Assembly (NCBI RefSeq): GCF_017654485.1 | Contig: NZ_CP061091.1 | Coordinates: 393,501 to 457,500, forward strand | DNA from: Roseomonas marmotae | GTDB lineage: Bacteria; Pseudomonadota; Alphaproteobacteria; Acetobacterales; Acetobacteraceae | Direction of reading: 5' to 3' | Length of the DNA stretch: 64,000 nucleotides | Part shown: positions 33,187 through 41,929 of the stretch, piece after piece | How positions within the stretch are numbered: position 1 is the first letter of the stretch | Layout of the letters: every line of letters begins with the position of its first letter | The notes under the pieces: generated by a model | What the model was told of the DNA's origin: nothing | What the model saw: only the letters and a program-made list of their open reading frames with translations | Database searches by the model: none | Made by a program: the position numbers and the translations under genes

Positions 33187-35520
33187 ATGGCGAAGTTCGG
33201 CCTCAGCCAGTCCGTGCGACGGATCGAGGACCCCAGGCTGCTGAAGGGGCACGGCCGCTATACCGACGACATCTCGGTGCCCGGCCAGCTGCATGGCTAC
33301 CTGCTGCGCAGCCCGCACGCGCATGCGCGCATCCTCTCGGTCGACACCGCGGCGGCGCTGGCGCTGCCGGGCGTGCATGCGGTGCTGACCGGGCAGGACT
33401 GGCTGGCGGATGGGCTGGGCGAGATCCCCTGCGCCATCCCGCTGAAGAACCGCGACGGCAGCCCGCGCTCCAATACCTCGCGCTACGGCCTGGCGGTGGA
33501 GCGGGTGCGCCATGTGGGCGACCCCGTGGCCTTCATCATCGCCGACAGCGTGCAGCAGGCGCGCGACGCGGCCGAGGCGGTGATGGTCGATTACGACATC
33601 CTGCCCGCCGTGACCGATCTCGGCACCGCCATCGAGCCGGGCCAGCCGCAGGTCTGGGACACCGCCCCCAACAACACCTGCTTCGACTGGGAGGCGGGCG
33701 ACAAGGCCAGGACCGATGCGCTGTTCGCCCAGGCGGCGCATGTCACCAAGCTGACGGTGGTGAACAACCGCATCGTCGTGAACAGCATGGAGGGCCGCGC
33801 CGCCCTGGCGGAATATGACGGCGCCACCGGCCGCTTCACGCTGCATGCGGGCACCCAGGGCTCCTGGCTGGTGAAGGAGCTTCTGGCCAGTTCCGTCTTC
33901 CACCTGCCGCCGGAGAATTTCCGCGTCATCACCCCCGATGTCGGCGGCGGCTTCGGCATGAAGCTCTATCTCTATGGCGAATACGCGCTGTGCTGCTGGG
34001 CCGCGCGCAGGCTGGGCCGTCCGGTGAAATGGGCGGCGGAGCGGATGGAGGCCTTCCAGTCCGACACCCAGGGCCGCGCCAACCTGACGACCGGCGAGCT
34101 GGCGCTGGACAAGGACGGCAAGTTCCTGGCGCTGCGGACGCTGAACCTCGCGGATATGGGCGGCTATCTCTCCACCTTCGCGCCCTTCATCCCCTGCGGC
34201 GCCGGCACCAAGGTGCTGGCCAGCGTCTATGGCTTCCAGGCCATCTACGCCAATGTGCTGGGCGTGGTGACCAATACCGTGCCGGTCGATGCCTATCGCG
34301 GCGCCGGGCGGCCGGAGAGCAACTACCTGGTGGAGCGGCTGATCGACGCCGCGGCGCGGGAGCTGGGCATCGACCGCATCGACCTGCGCCGCCGCAACAT
34401 GGTGCCGCCCAGCGCCATGCCGCATCTGACGCCGGTCGGGCAGCGCTACGATTCCGGCGATTTCAGCCAGGTGCTGGACAAGGCACTGCAGAAGTCGGAC
34501 TGGGCCGGCTTCGCGGCCCGCAAGGCGGCCTCCGCCGCGCGCGGGATGCGGCGCGGCATCGGCATGGCCTATTACCTCGAGGCCACCGGCGGCGACCCCT
34601 CCGAGCGCGCGGAATTCCGCTTCGCGGAGGATGGCTTCGTGGATGTCATCGTCGGCACCCAGTCCACGGGACAGGGGCATGAGACGGCCTATGCCATGGT
34701 GACCGGCCACCAGCTCGGCATCCCGCTCGAGAAGATCCGCGTACTGCAGGGCGATTCCGACTCCGCCCCCAGCGGCGGCGGCACCGGCGGCGCCCGCAGC
34801 CTCTATTCCGAGGGCACGGCCCTGCTCGCCACCGCCGCCAGCGTGGTGGAGAAGGGCAAGCAGGCCGCCAGCGAAGTGCTGGAAGCCGCCGCCGCCGATA
34901 TCGAGTTCGACCCGGCGGGCACGGGCGGCGGGCGCTTCGCCATCGCCGGCACGGACCGCGGCATCGGCATCCTGGAACTGGCGGCGACGCAGCGCGCCCG
35001 CGCCGCGCGGGGCGAGACGGCGACGCTGCTGGATGCCGCCGTGGTGGCGGAGGTGCCGCATGGCACCTATCCCAATGGCTGCCACATCGCCGAGCTGGAG
35101 GTGGACCCGGAGACCGGCCACACCGAGATCGCCCGCTATATCGTGGTGGATGATGTCGGCCATGCCATCAACCCGCTGATCGTGCGCGGGCAGGTGCATG
35201 GCGGCGTGGCCCAGGGCATCGGCCAGGCGGTGATGGAGCGCACGGCCTATGACAAGGAGACGGGGCAGCTCCTCTCCGCCAGCCTGAACGACTATGCCCT
35301 GCCCCGCGCCGCCGACCTGCCGGATATCGAGGTGGAGCTGGTGGAGATCCCCTGCGAGACCAATCCGCTGGGCGTGAAGGGCGCGGGCGAGGCCGGCGCC
35401 GTCGGCTCGCCGCCCGCGGTGATCAACGCGCTGGTGGATGCGCTGGCCGGGGATGGAATCACCCATCTCGACATGCCGGCGACGCCGGAAGTGGTCTGGA
35501 AGGCGCTGCACGCCGCCTGA
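33187..35520 (+). CDS. Xanthine dehydrogenase/CO dehydrogenase family molybdopterin subunit (CoxL-like)
   Basis: A 777-residue large subunit of the molybdenum hydroxylase family. The N-terminal a/b-hammerhead (RRIEDPRLLKGHGRYTDDI, DPVAFIIADSVQQARDAAEAV) and the molybdopterin domain (VGGGFGMKLYLYGEYA, GTQSTGQGHETAYAM, GVKGAGEAGAVGSPPAVINAL with the catalytic Glu) are present. The loop that reads AYxCSFR in true form I CO dehydrogenase is AYRGAGRPE here, so it is form II-like or another substrate class. No small (2Fe-2S) or medium (FAD) subunit gene lies nearby, although the enzyme needs both. GGGGAG precedes the ATG. Confidence 0.88.
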   Translation: MAKFGLSQSVRRIEDPRLLKGHGRYTDDISVPGQLHGYLLRSPHAHARILSVDTAAALALPGVHAVLTGQDWLADGLGEIPCAIPLKNRDGSPRSNTSRYGLAVERVRHVGDPVAFIIADSVQQARDAAEAVMVDYDILPAVTDLGTAIEPGQPQVWDTAPNNTCFDWEAGDKARTDALFAQAAHVTKLTVVNNRIVVNSMEGRAALAEYDGATGRFTLHAGTQGSWLVKELLASSVFHLPPENFRVITPDVGGGFGMKLYLYGEYALCCWAARRLGRPVKWAAERMEAFQSDTQGRANLTTGELALDKDGKFLALRTLNLADMGGYLSTFAPFIPCGAGTKVLASVYGFQAIYANVLGVVTNTVPVDAYRGAGRPESNYLVERLIDAAARELGIDRIDLRRRNMVPPSAMPHLTPVGQRYDSGDFSQVLDKALQKSDWAGFAARKAASAARGMRRGIGMAYYLEATGGDPSERAEFRFAEDGFVDVIVGTQSTGQGHETAYAMVTGHQLGIPLEKIRVLQGDSDSAPSGGGTGGARSLYSEGTALLATAASVVEKGKQAASEVLEAAAADIEFDPAGTGGGRFAIAGTDRGIGILELAATQRARAARGETATLLDAAVVAEVPHGTYPNGCHIAELEVDPETGHTEIARYIVVDDVGHAINPLIVRGQVHGGVAQGIGQAVMERTAYDKETGQLLSASLNDYALPRAADLPDIEVELVEIPCETNPLGVKGAGEAGAVGSPPAVINALVDALAGDGITHLDMPATPEVVWKALHAA

Positions 35521-35563
35521 CCCCCTTCCCTTCGCCCGCCAGGGCCATATCTCCAGGATAGAA

Positions 35564-35602
35564 CGGGGCGCCCGGACCCACCGGGCGCCCCGCCGCTGTT
35601 TT
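35564..35602 (+). terminator. Intrinsic terminator after the CoxL-like gene
   Basis: A 12-bp perfect stem (CGGGGCGCCCGG with CCGGGCGCCCCG, five-base loop ACCCA) is followed by TTTT at 35599-35602. It ends the CoxL-like transcript before pfkB and is the clearest factor-independent terminator seen in this window. Confidence 0.75.
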
Positions 35603-35624
35603 CGAGAGGAGCGTAACCCGGATC

Positions 35625-36545
35625 ATGATCGTCACCCTCACCCTGAACCCGGCGGTGGACGTCTCGACCACGACCGAGCGGGTGGTGCCCGAGCATAAGC
35701 TGCGCTGCGAGGTGCCACGCCGCGACCCGGGTGGGGGCGGCATCAATGTCGCGCGGATGGTGCGGGCGCTGGGCGGCGCCTCCGCGGCGGTCTTCCCCGC
35801 CGGCGGCCCCACCGGCCAGGGGCTGGTCTCGCTGCTCGGCGCCGCCGGGCTGGATGCCCATGCCGTGCCCATCGCGGGCGAGACGCGGCAGAGCTTCACG
35901 GTGGATGAGCAGGGGCCGGGCCGGAAGGAATACCGCTTCGTCATGCCGGGTCCCGAGCTGGCGGAGACGGAGCTGGAGGCCTGCCTGCGGGAAGTGGCCA
36001 GGCTCGCCGCCGGCGCCAGTTTCGTGGTGGCCAGCGGCAGCCTGCCGCCGGGCGTGCCGCCGGAGGTCTATGCCCGGCTGCGCGGGATGCTGCCCCCGGG
36101 GCCACGCCTGGTGGTGGACAGTTCCGGCCTCGCGCTGCGGCACACCCAGGGCGCCTGGATGATCAAGCCCAGCCTGCGGGAGCTACAGACCCTGGCGGCG
36201 CGCGAGCTGCCGGACAGCGATTCCCGCATCGCCACCGCCCGCGCGCTGATCGCCGACGGGATGACGGAAGTGGTCGTGCTCTCCCTCGGCGCGAATGGCG
36301 CCATGCTCATCACGCGGGAGGAGCAGGAACACTTCCCCGCCATCCCCGTGCCCATACGCAGTACCGTGGGCGCGGGCGACAGCATGGTCGCCGCCATGGC
36401 CCTGGCGCTGGAGCGTGGCGAGCCGCTGCGGCAGGCCGTGCGCTTCGGCATGGCGGCGGGGGCGGCGGCGCTGCTGCGCCCGGGCACGCAGCTCTGCCGG
36501 CGCGAGGATGTGGAGCGGCTCTTCGCCGGGGAAAGCCCGGAGTGA
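35625..36545 (+). CDS. PfkB family 1-phosphofructokinase/6-phosphofructokinase-like kinase
   Basis: A 306-residue ribokinase-fold sugar kinase. It begins IVTLTLNPAVDVSTTTERVVPEHKLRC, the FruK/LacC/PfkB pattern, contains DPGGGGINVARMVRALGG (substrate binding), GSLPPGVPPEVYARL, and ends with the PfkB signature STVGAGDSMVAAMALAL with the catalytic Asp. Substrate is most likely fructose-1-phosphate, fructose-6-phosphate or tagatose-6-phosphate; sequence does not decide. It begins a plus-strand run with the metallo-hydrolase and trxC, 35 bases away. Confidence 0.88.
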   Translation: MIVTLTLNPAVDVSTTTERVVPEHKLRCEVPRRDPGGGGINVARMVRALGGASAAVFPAGGPTGQGLVSLLGAAGLDAHAVPIAGETRQSFTVDEQGPGRKEYRFVMPGPELAETELEACLREVARLAAGASFVVASGSLPPGVPPEVYARLRGMLPPGPRLVVDSSGLALRHTQGAWMIKPSLRELQTLAARELPDSDSRIATARALIADGMTEVVVLSLGANGAMLITREEQEHFPAIPVPIRSTVGAGDSMVAAMALALERGEPLRQAVRFGMAAGAAALLRPGTQLCRREDVERLFAGESPE

Positions 36546-36580
36546 CGGCGGCTGGCCTGAACGAAGGAAGGAGGAGTCCC

Positions 36581-37459
36581 ATGGAGCAGCCCGCCATCCG
36601 CGCCTTCTTCGATGAGCCGACCAATACGGTCAGCTATCTGGTCTGGGACCCCGCCACGCGCGAGGGCGCCGTGATCGACCCCGTGCTGGGCTGGGATAAC
36701 CGCAGCGGCGAGGCCGATACCGCCTTCGCCGACGGCATCCTGAAGGCCGCCGCCGGGGAAGGCGTGACGCTGCGATGGGTGCTGGAGACCCATGCCCATG
36801 CCGACCACCTGACCGCCGCGCCCTATATCAAGTCCCGCACCGGCGCCCCCATCGGCATCGGCGAGCATATCCGGGAGGTGCAGAAGATCTTCCGCCCGGT
36901 CTTCGACGCCCGGGACGTGAAGCCGGATGGCGGGGATTTCGACCGCCTCTTCCGCGACGGGGAGCATTTCCCGCTCGGGCGGATGACGGTCGAGGTGCTG
37001 CATGTGCCCGGCCATACCCCGGCCGATGTCGCCTATCGCATCGGCGGGGATGTCTTCGTGGGCGACACGCTCTTCATGCATGACTACGGCACCGCCCGGG
37101 CCGATTTCCCGGGTGGCGACGCGCGCCAGCTCTACCGCTCCATCCGGCGGCTGCTGACGCTGCCGCCGGAGACGCGGCTCTGGATGTGCCACGACTACAA
37201 GGCGCCGGGGCGCGACCACTTCGCCTGGCAGAGCACGGTCGCCGAGCAGCGGGCCCATAACCCGCATGTGAAGGACGGCAGGACGGAGGAGGAATTCGTC
37301 GCCTTCCGCACCGGGCGGGATGCAAAGCTGGCAGCGCCCGTGCTGCTGCTGCCCTCCATCCAGGTGAATATCCGCGCCGGCCGCTTCCCCGAGGCGGAGG
37401 CGAATGGCGTGCGTTATCTCCGCATTCCCGTCACAGCCAAGGGCTGGACCCCCGCATGA
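36581..37459 (+). CDS. MBL-fold metallo-hydrolase, persulfide dioxygenase (ETHE1/Blh)-like
   Basis: A 292-residue metallo-beta-lactamase-fold enzyme. The metal motif THAHADHLTAA is intact, then HVPGHTPADVAYRIGGD, GDTLFMHDYGTARADFPGGDARQLYRSI and CHDYKAP. The MHDYGTARADFPGGDA signature is that of ETHE1/Blh-type persulfide dioxygenases with a mononuclear iron site. Such enzymes oxidise glutathione persulfide to sulfite. GGAAGGAGGAG precedes the ATG, a strong ribosome site. It overlaps trxC by four bases, consistent with sulfur redox work. Confidence 0.85.
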   Translation: MEQPAIRAFFDEPTNTVSYLVWDPATREGAVIDPVLGWDNRSGEADTAFADGILKAAAGEGVTLRWVLETHAHADHLTAAPYIKSRTGAPIGIGEHIREVQKIFRPVFDARDVKPDGGDFDRLFRDGEHFPLGRMTVEVLHVPGHTPADVAYRIGGDVFVGDTLFMHDYGTARADFPGGDARQLYRSIRRLLTLPPETRLWMCHDYKAPGRDHFAWQSTVAEQRAHNPHVKDGRTEEEFVAFRTGRDAKLAAPVLLLPSIQVNIRAGRFPEAEANGVRYLRIPVTAKGWTPA

Positions 37460-37890
37460 CTGACAGCACCACCCTCGTCTGCCCGCATTGCGACGCGCTC
37501 AACCGCGTCCCCACCGCCCGCCTGGGCGACGGCCCGCGCTGTGGCCAGTGCCACCAGCCGATGTTCCAGGGCCGGCCGGTGGCGCTGACGGAAGAGCGTT
37601 TCCGCCGCCATCTCGCCCATAGCGGCATCCCGCTGCTGGTGGATTTCTGGGCCTCCTGGTGCGGCCCCTGCCATGCCATGGCCCCCCAGTTCGAGGCCGC
37701 CGCCCAGGTGCTGGAGCCGCGCATGCGGCTGGCCAAGGTCTCGACCGAGGAGGCGCAACGGCTGGCCATGGAACTCGGCATCCGCTCCATTCCACTGCTG
37801 GCGGTCTTCGCCGGAGGGCGGGAGGTGGCGCGGCAGGCGGGCGCCATGCCGGCGCAGCAGATCGTGCGCTGGGCGCAGGGGGTGGTCTAG
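37456..37890 (+). CDS. trxC: Thioredoxin 2 (zinc-binding)
   Basis: A 144-residue thioredoxin of the TrxC type. The N-terminal zinc motif has two pairs (CPHC near 9-12 and CGQC near 29-32). The thioredoxin domain holds VDFWASWCGPCHAMAPQFE, the redox-active WCGPC, and the cis-Pro segment RSIPLLAVFAGG. It reduces disulfides in the cytoplasm and is often induced by oxidative stress. It overlaps the metallo-hydrolase by four bases, so both are coupled. Confidence 0.94.
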   Translation: MTDSTTLVCPHCDALNRVPTARLGDGPRCGQCHQPMFQGRPVALTEERFRRHLAHSGIPLLVDFWASWCGPCHAMAPQFEAAAQVLEPRMRLAKVSTEEAQRLAMELGIRSIPLLAVFAGGREVARQAGAMPAQQIVRWAQGVV

Positions 37891-37933
37891 GAAGGCCGCC
37901 CCGTCACGCGGGCCCGGATGAGGATGGCAGGCG

Positions 37934-38698
37934 ATGCAGACCCCTCCGCTTCCCACGCCGCATCGCCGGGAGGCGATCGGCACCCTCGCCGCCGCGGGCC
38001 TGGGCGTCGCGGCAGGCGTTTCCAGGCCACAGGCGGCCCGGGCCTCCGATGCCGCGCATGTCGTGCTGCTGGGCGATTCCTCGCTCGATAACAGGGCCTA
38101 TGTGGGTGCCGCGCCGGATGTGCTGGCGCATCTGCGGGGGCGGCTGCCGCGGCCATGGCGGGCGACGCTGGCGGCCGTGGATGGCGCGGTGGTCGGTGAC
38201 ATCCAGAGGCAGCTCACCGGCCTTCCGGCCGATGCCACGCATCTGCTGATCAGCGTCGGGGGCAATGACGCCCTGCGGCAGGAAGGCCTGCTTCAGGAGG
38301 CGGCGCGGAGCGTCGGCGAGGGCGTGGCCAGGCTGGCGGAGCTGCGCGAGCGGTTCCGGCGGGACTATGCCGCCATGCTCGGGGCGGCCCTGGCCAGGGG
38401 CCTGCCGGTGGCCGTCTGCACCATCTATGACCCGCGTTTCCCGGACCCGCGGCGCCAGAGGCTGGGCCTGACGGGCCTCGCACTGTTCAACGACGTCATC
38501 ATCCGCGCCGCCTTCGAGCGGGGCCTGCCCGTGCTCGACCTGCGGCTCATCTGCGACGAGGACGCGGATTTCGCCAATCCGATCGAGCCCTCCGGCCAGG
38601 GTGGGGGAAAGATCGCCGCGGCGATCCTGCGGCTCCTCCTGGAGCATGACTTCGCGCGCCGCCGCTCCGAGGCCTTCACCGGAGGGTCCGGACCGTGA
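37934..38698 (+). CDS. SGNH/GDSL hydrolase-like exported protein
   Basis: A 254-residue protein with a twin-arginine-like leader (HRREAIGTLAAAGLGVAAG, residues 10-28). The hydrolase blocks are GDSSLDN (block I, nucleophile Ser) and SVGGNDAL (block III, oxyanion Asn). The final block, normally DxxH, reads NPIEPSGQGG, without the usual His. So esterase activity is uncertain or uses another base; related proteins also show this pattern. It lies 43 bases after trxC and may be in the same transcript. Confidence 0.75.
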   Translation: MQTPPLPTPHRREAIGTLAAAGLGVAAGVSRPQAARASDAAHVVLLGDSSLDNRAYVGAAPDVLAHLRGRLPRPWRATLAAVDGAVVGDIQRQLTGLPADATHLLISVGGNDALRQEGLLQEAARSVGEGVARLAELRERFRRDYAAMLGAALARGLPVAVCTIYDPRFPDPRRQRLGLTGLALFNDVIIRAAFERGLPVLDLRLICDEDADFANPIEPSGQGGGKIAAAILRLLLEHDFARRRSEAFTGGSGP

Positions 38699-38710
38699 TG
38701 TCGAAAGGAT

Positions 38711-38730
38711 CCGGGGAACTCCCTCCCCGG
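38711..38730. terminator. Hairpin between convergent SGNH and rnd genes
   Basis: CCGGGGA pairs with TCCCCGG across a six-base loop. Short pyrimidine runs lie on both sides (CCTTTCCTC on the plus strand; CCTTTCG on the minus), so it could end both transcripts. Confidence 0.45.
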
Positions 38731-38737
38731 CCTTTCC

Positions 38738-39922
38738 TCATCCCTGGATCAGCTTGACCTTCCGGCCCTCGACGCCCAGCGCCAGCTTGCCGCCCTTCAG
38801 CGCCAGCGCGGCCTGGCCGAAGACCAGCCGGCGCCAGCCATGCAGGGCCGGCACTTCCGGCTCGGCCTCCGTCGCCAGCCGTTCCAGCTCGTCTGCACTG
38901 GCGATCAGCTTCGGCGCCACGTCATGCTCCTCGGCCTTGGCGGCCAGCAGCACCTTCAGCAGCGCGATCAGCGCGGGGGAGGCCGGCGGGCCCTGGCGGG
39001 GCTCGCGCGGGGCCTCGGGCAGCGCCTCTTCCGGCAGTTCCTTCGCGGCGGCCAGGGCGGCCAGCAGGCCGGCGCCGGTCTTGCCCTCGGCGAAGCCCTT
39101 GCTGATGCCGCGGGCGCGGCCGAGCTCATTGGCCGTGGTGGGCTGGGTCGCGGCGATCTCCAGCAGCGTCTCGTCCCGCACCAGCCGCTGGCGGGGGATG
39201 TTGACGCGCTGCGCCTCCCGCTCCCGCCAGGCGGCGGCGGCGCGCAGGGCGGCCAGGAAGCGGCGGTTGCTGGTGCGGGGCTTCAGCCGCTCCCAGGCCG
39301 TCTCGGGGTCCTGGCGGTAGGTGGCGGGGTCCATCAGCTCCGCCATTTCCTCCGCCACCCAGGAGAGGCGCCCCTCCTGCGTCAGCCGCTCCAGCAGCGC
39401 GGTATAGACACGGCGGAGATGGGTGACGTCCGCGGCGGCATAGGCGATCTGCGCGGGCGAGAGCGGCCGCGCCGCCCAGTCGCTGAAGCGGTGCGCCTTG
39501 TCGATCGAGGCGCCGGCCAGGCCGCGCACCAGGCTGTCATAGCTGGCCTGGTCCCCGAAGCCGGCCACCATGGCGGCGATCTGGGTATCGAAGAGCGGGC
39601 GGGGGGGCGCGCCGAAGCGCAGGATGCAGATTTCCACGTCCTGGCGGGCGGCGTGGAAGACCTTGATGACCTTCGGGTCCGCCAGCAGCTCGCCCAGCGG
39701 GGCGAGGTCGAGTCCCTCGGCCATGGCGTCGATGACGGCCACGTCATCGGCGCCGCCCAGCTGCACCACGCAGAGCTCGGGCCAATAGGTCCGTTCCCGC
39801 ATGAACTCGGTATCGACGGTGACGAAGGGTTCTTCACGCAACCGGGCACAGAGCGCAGAGAGCGCATCGGTGGTGGTGATCAGGACAGGGGCGGCGTCCT
39901 GGGCCTGCTGACGTCGGCTCAT
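38738..39922 (-). CDS. rnd: Ribonuclease D
   Basis: A 394-residue DEDDy 3'-5' exoribonuclease that trims tRNA and other RNA ends. The catalytic Asp/Glu pair is in VTVDTEFMRERTYWPEL (Asp37, Glu39), then HAARQDVEI, DTQIAAM and YAAADVTHL with the Tyr/Asp pair. An HRDC domain follows at about 215-290 (LAALRAAAAWREREAQRVNIPRQRL). The long minus-strand open frame extending past aspS is an artefact; MSRRQQAQDA at 39922 fits. It is divergent from aspS. The tRNA link is known for the family. Confidence 0.92.
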   Translation of the reverse strand: MSRRQQAQDAAPVLITTTDALSALCARLREEPFVTVDTEFMRERTYWPELCVVQLGGADDVAVIDAMAEGLDLAPLGELLADPKVIKVFHAARQDVEICILRFGAPPRPLFDTQIAAMVAGFGDQASYDSLVRGLAGASIDKAHRFSDWAARPLSPAQIAYAAADVTHLRRVYTALLERLTQEGRLSWVAEEMAELMDPATYRQDPETAWERLKPRTSNRRFLAALRAAAAWREREAQRVNIPRQRLVRDETLLEIAATQPTTANELGRARGISKGFAEGKTGAGLLAALAAAKELPEEALPEAPREPRQGPPASPALIALLKVLLAAKAEEHDVAPKLIASADELERLATEAEPEVPALHGWRRLVFGQAALALKGGKLALGVEGRKVKLIQG

Positions 39923-40090
39923 TCTGCCCGCTGTTCTAGCGAAGCTGCGGCCTGCCGGAAAGGCGGGGGCCTGATCGCAGTGCCGTGTCAGGCCAGGGCA
40001 TGCCTCCCCGCCCGCAGAGCGGCCTTGACATGCTGGCCCGCCCCGCCCCTTCTTCGCCCGTTTTTCCGCCAGCCGGGGTTTTGACCGACG

Positions 40091-41893
40091 ATGCACGCCT
40101 ACCGGACCCATACCTGCGGCGCGCTGCGCGCCAGCGATGCCGGCCAGACCGCGCGCCTTTCCGGCTGGGTGCACCGCAAGCGCGACCATGGCGGCCTGCT
40201 CTTCATCGACCTGCGCGACCATTACGGCCTGACGCAATGCGTCATCCCCGCCGGGTCCGATGTCTTCGCCGCCGCCGATGCCATCCGGCCGGAAAGCGTC
40301 ATCACCGTCACCGGCGAGGTCGTGGCGCGCGAGGGGGCCACGGTGAACGACAAGCTGCCCACCGGCGCCATCGAGCTGCGGGTGAAGGCGCTGGAAGTGC
40401 AGTCCCATGCCGATGTGCTGCCGATCCAGGTGGCCGGCGAGCAGGAATTCCCCGAGGACCTGCGGCTCCGCTACCGCTTCCTGGACCTGCGGCGGGAGAA
40501 GCAGCACCGCAACATCATGCTGCGCGCGGGCGTCATCGCCTCCATCCGCCGCCGCATGATCGAGCAGGGCTTCACCGAGTTCCAGACGCCGATCCTGACG
40601 GCGTCCAGCCCGGAGGGCGCGCGCGACTTCCTGGTGCCCAGCCGCAACCACCCCGGCACCTTCTACGCCCTGCCGCAGGCGCCGCAGCAGTTCAAGCAGC
40701 TGGCGATGGTGGCGGGCTTCGACCGCTACTTCCAGATCGCCCCCTGCTTCCGCGACGAGGCCTCCCGCGCCGACCGCTCGCCCGGCGAGTTCTACCAGCT
40801 CGACTTCGAGATGAGCTTCGTCACCCAGGAAGACGTCTTCGCGGCCATCGAGCCGGTGATGGAGGGCATCTTCAACGAGTTCGGCGGCGGCCGGAAGGTG
40901 ACGCCCGCGCCCTTCCCGCGCATCCCCTATGACACGGCGATGCTGGAATACGGCTCGGACAAGCCGGACCTGCGGAATCCGCTGAGGATCACGGATGTCA
41001 CCGAGTCCTTCCGTGACAGCGGCTTCGGGCTGTTCTCCAAGGTCGTGGCCTCGGGCGGCATCGTGCGCGCCATCCCGGCGCCGGGGGCCGCGGCCAATCC
41101 GCGCGGCTTCTTCGACAAGCTGAACGAATGGGCCCGCGCCGAGGGCGCCGGCGGCCTGGGCTATATCCAGTTCGCGGCCGAAGGCCCCAAGGGCCCCATC
41201 GCCAAGAACCTGGAGGCCGAGCGGGTCGAGGCCATCCGCGCCGCCTGCAACCTGCAGCCGGGCGATGCCGTCTTCTTCGCCGCTGGCAAGAAGGACGAGA
41301 CGCCGAAATTCGCCGGCAAGGTCCGCACCAAGCTGGGCGAGGAGCTGGGGCTGATCGAGCAGGGCGAGTTCCGCTTCTGCTGGATCGTCGACTTCCCGAT
41401 GTACGAGCTGAACGAGGAAACCGGGCAGGTCGATTTCAGCCACAACCCCTTCAGCATGCCGCAGGGCGGGCTGGAGGCGCTGAACTCCATGGACCCCTTG
41501 GATATCAAGGCCTTCCAGTACGACATCGTCTGCAACGGCATCGAGCTGTCCTCGGGCGCCATCCGCAACCATCGCCCGGACATCATGATCCGCGCCTTCG
41601 AGATCGCCGGCTACACCGAGCAGACGGTCGAGGAGCGTTTCGGCGGCATGCTGGCGGCCTTCCGCTACGGCGCGCCGCCGCATGGCGGCTCGGCCCCCGG
41701 CATCGACCGCATGGTGATGCTGCTGGCGGATGAGCCCAATATCCGCGAGGTGATCCTCTTCCCGCTGAACCAGCAGGGGCAGGACCTGATGATGGGCGCG
41801 CCGGCCCCGGTGGAGCCCGCGCGGCTTAAAGAACTCTCCATCAAGCTCGATCTTCCGCCCGTAAAGGGTGCGGCGGGCTCCAAGGCACCCTAA
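40091..41893 (+). CDS. aspS: Aspartyl-tRNA synthetase
   Basis: A 600-residue class IIb synthetase. Residues 1-110 are the OB anticodon-binding domain ([23 protein letters not shown]). The catalytic core carries [24 protein letters not shown], motif 2 [22 protein letters not shown], a bacterial GAD insertion (about 290-430), and motif 3 [23 protein letters not shown]. Length is typical of bacterial AspRS. It charges tRNA-Asp; whether it also charges tRNA-Asn depends on GatCAB, not visible here. ATG at 40091. Confidence 0.97.
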   Translation: MHAYRTHTCGALRASDAGQTARLSGWVHRKRDHGGLLFIDLRDHYGLTQCVIPAGSDVFAAADAIRPESVITVTGEVVAREGATVNDKLPTGAIELRVKALEVQSHADVLPIQVAGEQEFPEDLRLRYRFLDLRREKQHRNIMLRAGVIASIRRRMIEQGFTEFQTPILTASSPEGARDFLVPSRNHPGTFYALPQAPQQFKQLAMVAGFDRYFQIAPCFRDEASRADRSPGEFYQLDFEMSFVTQEDVFAAIEPVMEGIFNEFGGGRKVTPAPFPRIPYDTAMLEYGSDKPDLRNPLRITDVTESFRDSGFGLFSKVVASGGIVRAIPAPGAAANPRGFFDKLNEWARAEGAGGLGYIQFAAEGPKGPIAKNLEAERVEAIRAACNLQPGDAVFFAAGKKDETPKFAGKVRTKLGEELGLIEQGEFRFCWIVDFPMYELNEETGQVDFSHNPFSMPQGGLEALNSMDPLDIKAFQYDIVCNGIELSSGAIRNHRPDIMIRAFEIAGYTEQTVEERFGGMLAAFRYGAPPHGGSAPGIDRMVMLLADEPNIREVILFPLNQQGQDLMMGAPAPVEPARLKELSIKLDLPPVKGAAGSKAP

Positions 41894-41929
41894 CTGTCCG
41901 GGATGACCGGACCGAAGGAGCATATGGCC

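Noticed and set aside
32152..35511. A 1119-codon minus-strand open frame across the CoxL-like gene
   Set aside because: Only its C-terminal 297 codons encode SMP-30; the rest is the antisense of a clear gene and has the Arg/Gly/His-rich composition of a shadow frame.
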